Shown piece by piece: positions 9,269-19,561 of a stretch of DNA of 64,000 nucleotides. The position numbers were made by a program, and so were the translations under genes. The notes below the pieces were generated by a model. The model was not told the origin of the DNA. It saw nothing but the letters and a program-made list of their open reading frames with translations, and ran no database searches. The DNA comes from Bacteroidia bacterium (lineage in GTDB: Bacteria; Bacteroidota; Bacteroidia; Cytophagales; Cyclobacteriaceae). How positions within the stretch are numbered: position 1 is the first letter of the stretch; the number at the start of each line of letters is the position of its first letter. The DNA lies in the NCBI GenBank assembly GCA_030425425.1, contig JAUIAO010000013.1, positions 1 through 64,000 on the forward strand, in the 5' to 3' direction.

Positions 9269-11038
9269 ATGAGTTACAATAAATTGATAGGCAGTTTGCC
9301 AAAAATCGGGATCAGGCCTGTAATCGATGGCCGTCTCGGTGGCATTCGCGAATCTCTGGAAGACCAATGCATGCTACAGGCTCAAAAAGTAGCAGATCTT
9401 CTGGAGGAAAACCTAAAGTATTTTGATGGAACACCGGTACAGTGCGTAATAGCAGATAGCACAATTGGCCGAGTGGCAGAGGCAGCGGCTTGTGAAGATA
9501 AATTCGCCAGGGAAGGTGTGGGTCTGAGCATTACCGTGACACCTTGCTGGTGCTATGGCACAGAAACCATAGACATGCACCCTACCCGACCGAAAGCCAT
9601 TTGGGGCTTTAATGGAACGGCTCGTCCGGGAGCAGTTTATTTGGCTGCTGCATTAGCCGGACATACACAAAAAGGCATTCCGGCATTTAGTATTTACGGT
9701 CAGGATGTGCAGGATTCTGTAGAAGAAGACGTACCTCAGGAAGCAATAGACAAATTGTTGCAATTTGCGAAAGCGGGGATAGCTGTGGCTACCATGCAAG
9801 GTAAATCCTACTTATCCATTGGGGCTGTTTCTATGGGAATCGCCGGGTCGGTGGTGAAAGAAGACTTCTTCCAGGAATACCTGGGCATGCGCAACGAATA
9901 TGTGGATATGAGTGAGCTTAGCCGCAGGATCGAAAAAGGAATTTTTGATCAGGAAGAATTCGAGAAAGCATTGGCCTGGACTAAGGTCAATTGCCGGGAA
10001 AACTTCAACTTCAATCCACATAACAAATCGCGTGAGGAACTCGATCGTCAATGGGAAGTAGTGGTCAAAATGGCCATTATTTGTCGTGATTTGATGATCG
10101 GCAATCCAAAACTAAAAGAGCAGGGATTTGGTGAAGAAGCACTTGGGTTCAATGCCATAGCTGCGGGTTTCCAGGGACAAAGACAATGGACCGACTGGCA
10201 ACCGAATGGGGATTTTATGGAAGCCATCCTCAATTCTTCATTTGACTGGAACGGTAAACGCCCGCCTCACATCATGGCTACAGAAAACGATTCTCTGAAT
10301 GGAGTTTCGATGCTTTTTGGTTACCTATTGACCAATCAGGCACAGATTTTCTCAGATGTGAGAACCTACTGGAGTCCGGCTTCTGTGAAGCGTATCACCG
10401 GATATGATGTAGAAGGTGTAGCAGAGAATGGATTCATTCACCTGATCAACTCCGGTTCTTCTGCTCTGGATGGAAGTGGCGAGCAATCTATTGACGGAAA
10501 ACCTGCCATGAAGCCTTTCTGGGAGATTTCAGATTCTGAAAATCAGGCTTGTCTGGACGCTACTGACTGGCCTCCGGCCATCGATTATTTCCCAGGCGGT
10601 GGATTTTCTTCTCATTTTGTCACTAAAGGTGGCATGCCTGTGACTATGTGTAGATTGAACCTGGTTAAAGGGCTTGGTCCGGTAATGCAAATCGCCGAAG
10701 GATGGACCATTGACCTTCCAAAAGAAGTGCATGATGCACTGGACAAAAGAACAGATCCTACCTGGCCAACCACTTGGTTTGTGCCGAGACTCACTGGAGC
10801 TGGTGCTTTCAAAGATGTGTACTCGGTCATGGCCAACTGGGGAGCAAACCATGGGGCATTTAGCTACGGCCATTATGGTAAAGATATTATCACCATGTGC
10901 TCAATGCTTCGCATCCCTGTAAACATGCACAATGTAGAAGATGAGCCTTTCCGACCAAAAGACTGGGCATCTTATGGCATGGATCCGGAAGGTGCGGACT
11001 ACAGGGCTTGCGCCAATTACGGACCATTATATAAATAA
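9269..11038 (+). CDS. fucI: L-fucose isomerase
   Basis: 589 residues, full length beside the 591-residue E. coli FucI, and cytoplasmic (no signal). It converts L-fucose to L-fuculose and often D-arabinose to D-ribulose, using Mn2+. The catalytic and metal residues fall at the expected positions: Glu near 337 in [10 protein letters not shown], Asp near 361 in FSDVRTYW and His near 527 in [14 protein letters not shown]. The N-terminus ([14 protein letters not shown]) is also typical. It has its own terminator at 11057-11090. No fuculokinase or fuculose-phosphate aldolase is nearby. The likely sugar source is fucose of rhamnogalacturonan side chains (inference). Confidence 0.95.
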   Translation: MSYNKLIGSLPKIGIRPVIDGRLGGIRESLEDQCMLQAQKVADLLEENLKYFDGTPVQCVIADSTIGRVAEAAACEDKFAREGVGLSITVTPCWCYGTETIDMHPTRPKAIWGFNGTARPGAVYLAAALAGHTQKGIPAFSIYGQDVQDSVEEDVPQEAIDKLLQFAKAGIAVATMQGKSYLSIGAVSMGIAGSVVKEDFFQEYLGMRNEYVDMSELSRRIEKGIFDQEEFEKALAWTKVNCRENFNFNPHNKSREELDRQWEVVVKMAIICRDLMIGNPKLKEQGFGEEALGFNAIAAGFQGQRQWTDWQPNGDFMEAILNSSFDWNGKRPPHIMATENDSLNGVSMLFGYLLTNQAQIFSDVRTYWSPASVKRITGYDVEGVAENGFIHLINSGSSALDGSGEQSIDGKPAMKPFWEISDSENQACLDATDWPPAIDYFPGGGFSSHFVTKGGMPVTMCRLNLVKGLGPVMQIAEGWTIDLPKEVHDALDKRTDPTWPTTWFVPRLTGAGAFKDVYSVMANWGANHGAFSYGHYGKDIITMCSMLRIPVNMHNVEDEPFRPKDWASYGMDPEGADYRACANYGPLYK

Positions 11039-11056
11039 AGATTCTTCATAGGTTAG

Positions 11057-11090
11057 GGGCAGTTCGGCATTTTGCTGGCTGCCCTTTTTA
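11057..11090 (+). terminator. Rho-independent terminator after fucI
   Basis: Stem GGGCAG (11057-11062) pairs with CTGCCC (11079-11084), followed by a run of five T. It lies 18 bases after the fucI stop. Confidence 0.8.
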
Positions 11091-11230
11091 ATTTAAAAGA
11101 AGGTTTCTTTATAACTATTTAATTAGTTCAAATGGGTTGAGTTTTGTTGGAGATCCGAAATACAACCCAATAGCCAGTGGCATACAGCAAGCTCAGACAT
11201 TGTTTAAATACCGTTGGTTTAATAAGATTT

Positions 11231-11250
11231 ACTAATCTTAACAAAGATTA
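11231..11250. repeat. 20-bp palindromic element, identical to 22842-22861
   Basis: actaatcttaacaaagatta contains the inverted repeat AATCTT-AACA-AAGATT. It ends four bases before the GH106 start codon. The same 20 bases occur between rep and parA. It may be a protein-binding site or an RNA hairpin. Confidence 0.6.
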
Positions 11251-11254
11251 AAAA

Positions 11255-14200
11255 ATGCGTCATTCAAAAGCTTCTATTATTTGGTTGATCATTGTTTTGC
11301 TGGGATGTACAACACCTCAAAACACACAAATTGCATCAACCACCAAATTTGACAACCCGTCCAAACCCTGGACATTTTGGTATTGGATGAAGGGCTATGT
11401 GAGCAAAGAAGGTATCACAGCAGACCTGGAAGCAATGAAAGAAATCGGGCTCGGGGGTGCTTATTTGATGCCCATTCAGGGACCAGATGAAAATCCACTC
11501 TATGAACCAACAGCTGTTCAGCTTACCCCGGAATGGTGGGAAATGATCAGACATGCCTTCTCGGAAGCAAAACGACTCGATTTTCAATTGGGACTGCATG
11601 CAAGTGATGGATTTGCTCTGGCGGGAGGACCGTGGATCACACCGGAGCTGTCAATGCAAAAAGTGGTCTGGACAGTAACTAATTTCACAGGTGGCCACTT
11701 TGAAGATACACTTCGCCAACCCGAAGCGTATGAAGGTTACTATGAAGACATTGCGGTCTTTGCTTTTCCTAATAAGGTAGCACCAAAGTCCAGTTTCCAG
11801 ACTAAACCAACCATCACCACAAGTACAGGTGAAAATGCTGATTTTTTAGTTGTAGATGGCAATAAGGAACAGTTTCGATGTGAAGAAGATTGCTGGTTTC
11901 AATACAGTTTTTCAGAGCCATTTACCGTCCAAAGTATTCAGGTGATTACCAAAGGCAATAATTACCAATCTCACAGACTGAAAGTTTTAGCGAGTGATGA
12001 TGGAGAAGATTTTCAATTCGTCTATCAAATGACACCCCCACGCCACGGATGGCAGGATACTGATGAACAAGCCACATATTCAATACCCAAAACCACTGCT
12101 AAGCATTTCCGATTTGTATGGGAACTGGAAGGCACTGAACCAGGTGCAGAAGATTTGGATGCTGCCAAATGGAGCCCTAGAATGAAAATTGCCGGTCTGG
12201 AACTGAACAGTCAGCCAAAAATCCATCAATTCGAAGGAAAATCAGGTGCCGTATGGCGAATCAGCCCGAGAACTACCGAAGAACAATTGCCCTCTACGAT
12301 GTGCATCAATCCGAGCGATATGATCAACCTGACAGATCTGATGGATGAAAATGGTGTGCTTAACTGGGAAGTCCCGCAGGGAAACTGGATCATTCTGCGA
12401 ATGGGCCATACTTCTACAGGACACACGAATTATACTGGAGGCGGTGGACTGGGATTGGAGTGCGATAAATTCAATCCAAAAGCGATCAACACTCAGTTTG
12501 ACGGCTGGTATGGAAGAATTGTGCAGGAGATGGGCAGTGATCTTACATCAGCACTAAAAGCATTTCATGTAGATAGCTGGGAATGCGGCAGTCAAAATTG
12601 GTCACCGGTATTTCGTGAAGAATTCATCAAAAGAAGAGGATATGATCCTGTGCAGTTCCTTCCAGTCATGGCTGGATTCCCGATTTCCAATACAAAAACC
12701 TCCGAGCAGTTTCTACATGATGTTCGAGAGACTATTTCTGAGCTCACAATCGATAATTTCTACGGCATTATGGCCAAAAGGGCGCATGAGCAAAATGTCC
12801 AGTTTAGTGCAGAAAGTGTAGCCCCAACCATGGTTAGTGATGGCATGAGACATTATAGTGACGTGGATTTGCCGATGGGCGAGTTTTGGCTGAGAAGCCC
12901 TACACATGACAAACCGAATGACATGCTTGACGCTATTTCTGGTGCTCATGTGTATGGCAAGAACATCGTACAGGCAGAAGGATTTACGGAATTGAGAATG
13001 ATGTGGGACGAGCATCCGGCTATGCTCAAGCCTCTGATCGATCGCAATTTTGCATTGGGAGTAAACAGACTGTTTTTTCACGTTCAGACACACAATCCTT
13101 GGCTAGATCGGGCACCGGGAATCACATTGGGAACTGTAGGCCTATTTTTCAATCGAGATCAAACCTGGTGGAAACCGGGTAAAGCTTTTGTAGCTTATAT
13201 CGAAAGGTGCCAGCAATTATTGCAAGAAGGACGCCCTGTGACGGACGTTGCTGTATTTACAGGTGAATGCCTTCCAAGAAGGTCGATCTTGCCTGACAGG
13301 CTGTTAAAAACACTTCCTGGCGTGTTTGGCGAAGAGGTGGTTGAGTCAGAACGTATCAGAATGCAAAATGAAGGCCAACCCCAGCGACGCATCCCCAAGG
13401 ACGTAAAGCACTCAGCAAACATGGCTGACCCTGAAAATTGGCTGGATCCATTGAATGGTTACAAATACGATTCTTTTAATAAAGATGCTCTTCTCAGGCT
13501 AGCAAGTGTCAACGATGGAAGAATTGTCCTGAGTACAGGAGCTAGCTATGATGTACTGGTTTTGCCTGGAGTCCGTAGAATGAATCCCAATCCAGAGTAC
13601 ATGTCATTGGCAACCCTGAAGAAACTTTACGAATTGATTGAGGATGGAGCTAAAGTGGTCATCAGTCAAAAGCCCGAATTCAGTCCGGGAATTGATAAGG
13701 ATGAAAAAGCCATTCAAAAATTGGCCAAAAAAATCTGGGGAGGCAATTGGGATCAAACAGAAACGCTTTTTTATAAAAGTATCGGTAAAGGGGTGGTTTT
13801 CAAATCACCAATTCTTTGGGATGACTTTTCATTCTTAGAATTAGCGCCTGATTTCCAGGCTTTTGAAAATGATAAACCTGCCAAAGACATAGCATGGTCA
13901 CATAGAAAGTCAGAAAAGAGAGAAATTTATTTCATCTCCAATCAGCAAAATCAAAAACGATCAATCACAGTTTCTCTGCGTGTAATCGGAAAACTCCCAG
14001 AGATTTATGATCCGGTGACGGGTGAAGGATATGCAGCAGAAAATTTCGAGCTTTCAAGTTCTAAAACAGAAGTTCATTTATCACTTTACCCAAATCAATC
14101 TTTATTCATTCTACTGGAAAACGAGTCCAAATTGATTGGTCAATCTAAGCAGGAATTTAAAGATGAACCATTTGAGATTACAGGAAACTGGAAACTCACC

Positions 14201-14650
14201 TTTGACACCCTCAAGGGTGGACCAAAAGAACCTGTTTTCACAGATACTCTTACAAGTTGGACAAGCTTCGAAAATCCACAGATTAAATACTATTCTGGCA
14301 CTGCTACCTATGAAGTTGATTTTGATATTCAAGATTTAGGTTTCACCAGGCCAAACCTCCAAATCACTGGTTTACATGACATTGCAGAAGTAATTCTCAA
14401 TGGTCAAAACTGCGGAGTGATCTGGACAGCACCTTATCAAATCGATTTATCGAAAGCTTTGAAACCAGGCGAAAACCACCTAGAAATCCAATTAACCAAC
14501 ACGTGGAGAAACAGATTGCTATATGATCATACCCTGCCCGAAGAAGAACAACTCACCTGGACAACCGCGCCTTATTGGCTCGAAGGAGAATCATTGCTGG
14601 ACGCGGGAATCACGGGCAAAGTATCCATTGTAGAAAATCAACATCGATAA
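11255..14650 (+). CDS. Alpha-L-rhamnosidase (GH106), lipoprotein
   Basis: 1131 residues with a lipoprotein signal (IWLIIVLLGCTT). The N-terminal half matches GH106: FWYWMKGYVSKEGI near residue 40, EIGLGGAYLMP, LDFQLGLHASDGFALAGGPW, and later FHVDSWECGSQNW and AEGFTE. GH106 enzymes remove terminal alpha-L-rhamnose, for example from rhamnogalacturonans. The C-terminal about 170 residues look like a galactose-binding beta-sandwich (YYSGTATYEV, LNGQNCGVIW, LTNTWRNRL). It is followed seven bases later by the PQQ dehydrogenase gene, so the two are probably cotranscribed. The palindrome at 11231-11250 sits in its 5' leader. Confidence 0.92.
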   Translation: MRHSKASIIWLIIVLLGCTTPQNTQIASTTKFDNPSKPWTFWYWMKGYVSKEGITADLEAMKEIGLGGAYLMPIQGPDENPLYEPTAVQLTPEWWEMIRHAFSEAKRLDFQLGLHASDGFALAGGPWITPELSMQKVVWTVTNFTGGHFEDTLRQPEAYEGYYEDIAVFAFPNKVAPKSSFQTKPTITTSTGENADFLVVDGNKEQFRCEEDCWFQYSFSEPFTVQSIQVITKGNNYQSHRLKVLASDDGEDFQFVYQMTPPRHGWQDTDEQATYSIPKTTAKHFRFVWELEGTEPGAEDLDAAKWSPRMKIAGLELNSQPKIHQFEGKSGAVWRISPRTTEEQLPSTMCINPSDMINLTDLMDENGVLNWEVPQGNWIILRMGHTSTGHTNYTGGGGLGLECDKFNPKAINTQFDGWYGRIVQEMGSDLTSALKAFHVDSWECGSQNWSPVFREEFIKRRGYDPVQFLPVMAGFPISNTKTSEQFLHDVRETISELTIDNFYGIMAKRAHEQNVQFSAESVAPTMVSDGMRHYSDVDLPMGEFWLRSPTHDKPNDMLDAISGAHVYGKNIVQAEGFTELRMMWDEHPAMLKPLIDRNFALGVNRLFFHVQTHNPWLDRAPGITLGTVGLFFNRDQTWWKPGKAFVAYIERCQQLLQEGRPVTDVAVFTGECLPRRSILPDRLLKTLPGVFGEEVVESERIRMQNEGQPQRRIPKDVKHSANMADPENWLDPLNGYKYDSFNKDALLRLASVNDGRIVLSTGASYDVLVLPGVRRMNPNPEYMSLATLKKLYELIEDGAKVVISQKPEFSPGIDKDEKAIQKLAKKIWGGNWDQTETLFYKSIGKGVVFKSPILWDDFSFLELAPDFQAFENDKPAKDIAWSHRKSEKREIYFISNQQNQKRSITVSLRVIGKLPEIYDPVTGEGYAAENFELSSSKTEVHLSLYPNQSLFILLENESKLIGQSKQEFKDEPFEITGNWKLTFDTLKGGPKEPVFTDTLTSWTSFENPQIKYYSGTATYEVDFDIQDLGFTRPNLQITGLHDIAEVILNGQNCGVIWTAPYQIDLSKALKPGENHLEIQLTNTWRNRLLYDHTLPEEEQLTWTTAPYWLEGESLLDAGITGKVSIVENQHR
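11319..11338 (-). repeat. Iteron-like sequence inside the GH106 gene
   Basis: AAAACACAC-N7-ATCA is a full match, on the minus strand, to TGAT-N7-GTGTGTTTT, the iteron of the origin 9.5 kb away. It lies in the linker after the lipobox, a stretch with little coding constraint. Chance cannot be excluded. Confidence 0.35.
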
Positions 14651-14657
14651 CTAAATC

Positions 14658-17009
14658 ATGCGCAAAACCACCTTCATCAAACTATTTACCGTACTCATTC
14701 TATGCCTATTGCAGGTAAAAACTACAGGACAGTCAACTGATTCTCCTGAATTTGAAATGAGTCAAATTGGAAGTGATCATTTACTCAAAACCCCCTGGGA
14801 TCTGCTAGTGGCACCAGATGGATATTTGTGGGTAACAGAGCGAGCTACAGGACAGGTCGTGCGAATTAATCCAGAAACTGCGGAGCGTGATTTATTGATC
14901 AAAATAACAGAAAGCTATTCAGATGCCGGTCAGGACGGACTTCTGGGCATGGCTCTGCACAAAGATTTCGAAAGTGGTGCTCCATTCGTTTATCTTTCGC
15001 ATTCCTATCTTTCGTCAGGCGTCAGAAAACAAAAGCTCGTTAGATATACCTATGAGATCAGTGAAAATGATGGTTCTCTGAAAAATCCTGAGGTTATTAT
15101 CGAAAATTTACCATCAAGCCATGATCATAATTCAGGAAGATTAATTTTTGGCACTGATGAGAAGTTGTATTACACCATTGGCGATCAGGGCATTAGAGTT
15201 TGCGATGAGAATCTAGCTCAGTTTGTTCCTACACAAAACGAAATTGATCAGGAAAACTGGAAAAATTATCCTGGAAAAGTACTCCGCATCAATCTGGATG
15301 GATCGATTCCCTCAGATAATCCAGAGTTCAATGGTGTGAAAAGTCATGTTTACTCTATTGGACATAGAAATCCGCAGGGCCTGGCAGTAAGTGATGATGG
15401 GTTGGTATATTCCAGTGAACATGGGCCGAGCTCGGATGATGAAATTAATATAATCAATTCGGGAAAGAATTATGGCTGGCCATATGTGGCGGGTTACAAA
15501 GACAATTTGGTGTTTGACAATGACGGCTGTCACAACAACGAAACTGGATTTACATCAGAGAATTATCAAGGTCCACTACTATCAATATTTCCACCAGATT
15601 ATGACTTGGAGCAAAGTTGTAATAGTTCATGGATGTGTAGACCGAATATCGCTCCCTCCAGTCTGGAGATTTATCAGTCTGCAGCAATTGCCGGTTGGGA
15701 AAATTCATTGCTAATCCCAAGCCTGAAACGTGGAAGAATTTACAGATTGAAACTTGACGAAGGTGGAAAATCACTGATTGGAGACACGTCGCATCATTTT
15801 TACACACAGAATCGCTATCGAGATATTGCTGTGAGTCTTGACGGAGAATCCTTTTATATCATCACCGATGGGGAAGGAAAAACTTCCGATGAATCTGGTT
15901 ATAATCTGACCAATAGTGTGGTGAATCCGGGAGCTATTTTGCATTTCCGTTTGATCAATAGCTGTGTGGCAGAATCGACACCATCCTTGTCATTTGATAT
16001 CAATTATACCGAATGTGAGAGTGAACAATTCCAGATAGAATACAGTGGTTCAAATTACACTGATATTAACTGGGATTTTAGCGACGCAATCATAGAAAGC
16101 GGAATGGATGAAGGACCATATTATCTCCGTTGGGATTCCTCTGGAGAAAAAATGATTCATTTTTCGGCTTCAAACAGTGACTGTACCGCAGATACTACTA
16201 TAAAACTGCATTATTATTTAGAACCTGAGATTCCAAAATTGTGCCTGGTTACGGTAGATGATGTCACTGGAAACAATAAGCTTACATGGAAAACAGATAC
16301 TTCCGATGTGGTGAAGTACGGCATTTATAAGCTAATCAATGAGCAATATGATCTGTTAGAATACGTAGAAACAGGCCAAAATGGATCATACATAGATGAA
16401 AGTGCCAATTCAGATCAAAAATCTGAATACTACAAAATCACGAGTATAGACCATTGTGATCATGAAACAGAAATGAGTCCTGTATTTGAATCGATTTTCT
16501 TACAAATCAATAAAACTAACAATGCAATACTATTAGAATGGAATGAACCGAGTAATGACCAATTCGAGTCATACAGCATCCTCAGAAGTCTGAATGGTAG
16601 TGAATTTGATACGTTAGTGAGCGATCTATCTGGACAGTATACATTTGCTTATACCCAGAGTGTACCAGGTGATGTTGCTTATAAGATGGTTGGTAAGCTC
16701 AAAGACGCTTGTGATACGGAATCATTATATAGTTTATCGAATACTGTCTCCACTCAAATTATCACGTCAAATCCTACCATAGCTGAACTCATACTTAGTC
16801 CGAATCCAGCCACAGATTTTATAAAAATCAACATCAATAGTGAGTCGGAAATACACTATGCAATTAGATCGATCTCCGGAAAAAGATTATTGCAAGGATC
16901 AATAAGAAATAATGAAGAAATCAATCTATCGGGCTTGGAATCAGGGATTTATTTCTTACAAACAGATTCTGATTTTGGTTCAAAATGGAGCAAAATTTTG
17001 ATAAAATAG
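14658..17009 (+). CDS. Secreted soluble-type PQQ glucose dehydrogenase with C-terminal T9SS tail
   Basis: 783 residues with a signal peptide (..LLQVKTTGQ). Residues about 35-435 form a PQQ beta-propeller very like soluble glucose dehydrogenase of Acinetobacter: DHNSGRL (catalytic His near 155), YYTIGDQG, GKVLRINLDGSIP, GHRNPQGLA (Arg near 235), SDDEINII and NYGWPYVAGY. A PKD-like module, two FN3-like modules and a C-terminal sorting domain (LSPNPATDF ... SGIYFLQT ... KILIK) follow, marking T9SS export. It should oxidise an aldose to its lactone outside the cell. Its position after the rhamnosidase suggests a released sugar as substrate (inference). Its stop codon overlaps an iteron-like sequence at 16999-17018. 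Confidence 0.85.
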   Translation: MRKTTFIKLFTVLILCLLQVKTTGQSTDSPEFEMSQIGSDHLLKTPWDLLVAPDGYLWVTERATGQVVRINPETAERDLLIKITESYSDAGQDGLLGMALHKDFESGAPFVYLSHSYLSSGVRKQKLVRYTYEISENDGSLKNPEVIIENLPSSHDHNSGRLIFGTDEKLYYTIGDQGIRVCDENLAQFVPTQNEIDQENWKNYPGKVLRINLDGSIPSDNPEFNGVKSHVYSIGHRNPQGLAVSDDGLVYSSEHGPSSDDEINIINSGKNYGWPYVAGYKDNLVFDNDGCHNNETGFTSENYQGPLLSIFPPDYDLEQSCNSSWMCRPNIAPSSLEIYQSAAIAGWENSLLIPSLKRGRIYRLKLDEGGKSLIGDTSHHFYTQNRYRDIAVSLDGESFYIITDGEGKTSDESGYNLTNSVVNPGAILHFRLINSCVAESTPSLSFDINYTECESEQFQIEYSGSNYTDINWDFSDAIIESGMDEGPYYLRWDSSGEKMIHFSASNSDCTADTTIKLHYYLEPEIPKLCLVTVDDVTGNNKLTWKTDTSDVVKYGIYKLINEQYDLLEYVETGQNGSYIDESANSDQKSEYYKITSIDHCDHETEMSPVFESIFLQINKTNNAILLEWNEPSNDQFESYSILRSLNGSEFDTLVSDLSGQYTFAYTQSVPGDVAYKMVGKLKDACDTESLYSLSNTVSTQIITSNPTIAELILSPNPATDFIKININSESEIHYAIRSISGKRLLQGSIRNNEEINLSGLESGIYFLQTDSDFGSKWSKILIK

Positions 17010-17018
17010 GTGTGTTTT
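16999..17018 (+). repeat. Outlying iteron-like sequence
   Basis: TGAT-AAAATAG-GTGTGTTTTT matches the iteron pattern TGAT-N7-GTGTGTTTTA. It spans the stop codon of the PQQ dehydrogenase and the convergent intergenic gap, 3.8 kb from the iteron array. Confidence 0.45.
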
Positions 17019-17071
17019 TACGAATAATGACTTTGCTTGCTTTGAATATCGTTGATAATAAAATGAAATTA

Positions 17072-19498
17072 TCATTCCACAATTATTTTCAAAACAGAGC
17101 TTACCAATCCCTCTGCTTTTGCTGAAAGTATAACTTCTCCCCTTTCGGCTCTTTTGGATTGCAGGATAACCAAAGCTTTACCTTTCCATGCTTTCCTGAT
17201 TGGTGATTTGAAAGATTCCCAGCTGGCCTGATAACCATTGTCCGTGCCAACGATCCTTGCCGGGCCAGTGACCTCAAAAGTGATCTCGTTATCCGCATTT
17301 GGGGCTAAAAGTCCATTTTCATCCAATATGTCCACTGTGATGAAAGACAAATCATAGCCATCTGGAGTGATAGATGATCTATCAGCAGATAATTGAATCT
17401 GTGATGGTTCTCCGGCCGTCAAAATCACCCTTTCAGCCACCTTTACGCCATTTTTTCTGGATATGACTTTTACTTCGCCTGGTACATAAGTGAGTCTCCA
17501 CATAGTATGTAGAGTACTGTCATTTTTGCTTCTCACACCTTTTGAATCACCATTTAGGAATAATTCCACCTCATCTGCGTAATTGTAATACGCCCAAACA
17601 TCAATGGTTTGTCCGGTTTCCCAGTTCCAATGTGGAAACACATGCAATACGGTATCTTCACTCCATTCTGATTGGTACAAGTAATAAGCATCTTTTGGAA
17701 AACCCGCCAGGTCAATTACGCCAAAATAGGAGCTTCTAGCGGGTAGTTCATAAGGTTCCGGCTCTCCAATATAGTCGAAGCCTGACCATATAAAGATTCC
17801 TGCCATGTGATCTAGTCGCTTTACCTCTTTCCAAACAGCCTCATGCGTAGAACCCCAATAAGCACTGATCATGTCGTAAGCTGAGACAGTATAATCAGGA
17901 TTTGCATTCGGAATTTCAACACCATATTTGGCAGGCCACTTCTGCGTGCTGTCTGAAGGCATATTGTAAACACCTCTGGTTGCGTATGCAGAGCCCGTTT
18001 CTGAGGCCAGAAATTTCTGACCAGGAAAGCGATTAGGCAAATCTTTATAGGCTTCATGTTTGTAATTAAAACCGTATAAATCCAATGCTCCAGATTCGAT
18101 TATGAAGTTTTTCCCTACTTCATTTTCAGTCAATCCACTGGTCACCAATCGGGTAGTATCTAATGATTTCACAATAGCGGCCAATTCTCTTGTAATATCT
18201 ATGCCGGTAGAGTCAAATTGCTCGCGTATTTCATTGCCGATACTCCATGCGATGATCGATGGATGATTTCGATCTCTCAACAGCATATCCTGCAGGTCAC
18301 GAACATGCCATTTTTCCCAGTCCAGATGATAGTCTTTTTTGGCTTTTTTCTTTGCCCAGGCATCAAAAGACTCATCAATAACCAGGAATCCCATCTCGTC
18401 ACATAAATCTAATAACTCAGCTGCAGGTGGATTATGGGCCATTCTGATGGCATTTACACCCATTTCCTTGAGAATTTCCAGCTGTCGCTGTGCTGCCCGT
18501 TTGTTCCATGCAGCGCCCAAAGCACCTAAATCATGATGTTGGTTTACTCCATATATCTTTATAGGTTTTCCATTGAGGAAAAAGCCTTTCTCAGCATCAA
18601 ACTTAAAATCCCTGATCCCAAATGTGGTAATATATTGATCCGTCAACTCCCCTCCTACCTTTACTTCTGTGATCGCTTTATATAGGTTTGGGGTCTTGGG
18701 TGACCATAATTTCGGCTTAGCGATATTGAATTGCTGATAGAGCTGTGATACAGGCTGAGTGATATTTAAATTATCTTTTACCCGGTTAATTTCATTACCA
18801 TCTGGGTCCTGAATACTGGTTTCTATAAAAGCTACAGAACCTTGTCCAGAGGCATTTTTAAGAGTCAGCTCTAAAACCGCCGTTGCTTCATTTTCAGAAA
18901 TTTTCGGAGTGTTCATATACGATCCCCAATGATTCACATGCACATGACCAGCTGTAACCAATTTCACATTTCGATAGATTCCTGAGCCTGTATACCATCT
19001 CGAATTTGGTTGTAAGGAGTTATCTACACGTACGGCAATAGTGTTTTTGTAAGGCGAGATCCTCAAGTATGGTGTCAGATCATATCTAAAGGAACTGTAC
19101 CCGTAAGGTCGTTTTCCGAGGTATTGACCATTGATCCAAACTTCACTGTTGCGATATACACCTCCAAAATCAATGTAAACTGGCTGATCTTTTAGTGGTT
19201 TTGGCACTTCAAATTCCTTTCTGTACCAACCAATTCCAGCCGGTAGCGCTCCTCCTGCTCTTTTGGTATCATTTTCTTCGCTGAAATCACCTTCTATACT
19301 CCAATCATGCGGTAAATCGAGTTTTCTCCATTCAGAATCATCAAACTCCCGAGTAGATGCAAGGCTATCATCACCTAGATAAAATTTCCATTCAAGGTTG
19401 AAGTCCATCTCCATGCGTGGAAAGGGCTCTGAGCATGAAAACGTGACTAAAACCAGTAATAATAGTACAAATTGGAAAGTGTAATTATAAATTTTCAT
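17072..19498 (-). CDS. GH2 beta-glycosidase (beta-galactosidase or beta-glucuronidase type), lipoprotein
   Basis: 808 residues with lipobox LVLVTFSCSEP. GH2 domains come in order: sugar-binding jelly roll (LDLPHDWSIEGDF, GWYRKEFEVP, VWINGQYLG), Ig-like domain, TIM barrel from about residue 300 (GVNQHHDLGALG, GVNAIRMAHNPPA), then C-terminal Ig-like domains. The acid/base Glu is in WSIGNEI near 421 and the nucleophile Glu in LASETGSAY near 498. The length and C-terminal domains suit Bacteroidota exo-beta-galactosidases or glucuronidases acting on pectin side chains; the exact sugar cannot be read from sequence. It is convergent with the PQQ gene and 63 bases downstream of the GntR regulator gene, probably cotranscribed with it. 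Confidence 0.9.
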   Translation of the reverse strand: MKIYNYTFQFVLLLLVLVTFSCSEPFPRMEMDFNLEWKFYLGDDSLASTREFDDSEWRKLDLPHDWSIEGDFSEENDTKRAGGALPAGIGWYRKEFEVPKPLKDQPVYIDFGGVYRNSEVWINGQYLGKRPYGYSSFRYDLTPYLRISPYKNTIAVRVDNSLQPNSRWYTGSGIYRNVKLVTAGHVHVNHWGSYMNTPKISENEATAVLELTLKNASGQGSVAFIETSIQDPDGNEINRVKDNLNITQPVSQLYQQFNIAKPKLWSPKTPNLYKAITEVKVGGELTDQYITTFGIRDFKFDAEKGFFLNGKPIKIYGVNQHHDLGALGAAWNKRAAQRQLEILKEMGVNAIRMAHNPPAAELLDLCDEMGFLVIDESFDAWAKKKAKKDYHLDWEKWHVRDLQDMLLRDRNHPSIIAWSIGNEIREQFDSTGIDITRELAAIVKSLDTTRLVTSGLTENEVGKNFIIESGALDLYGFNYKHEAYKDLPNRFPGQKFLASETGSAYATRGVYNMPSDSTQKWPAKYGVEIPNANPDYTVSAYDMISAYWGSTHEAVWKEVKRLDHMAGIFIWSGFDYIGEPEPYELPARSSYFGVIDLAGFPKDAYYLYQSEWSEDTVLHVFPHWNWETGQTIDVWAYYNYADEVELFLNGDSKGVRSKNDSTLHTMWRLTYVPGEVKVISRKNGVKVAERVILTAGEPSQIQLSADRSSITPDGYDLSFITVDILDENGLLAPNADNEITFEVTGPARIVGTDNGYQASWESFKSPIRKAWKGKALVILQSKRAERGEVILSAKAEGLVSSVLKIIVE

Positions 19499-19561
19499 AA
19501 CTAAGGTATGTGCATAAAAATGAGACGTGGGAGAATTTAAGATCAGATCCAGTCCATTAAT

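Noticed and set aside
17529-17549. CACAC-N7-ATCA match inside the GH2 gene
   Set aside because: Only the nine core bases match, without the AAAA flank; about one such match is expected by chance in the window.
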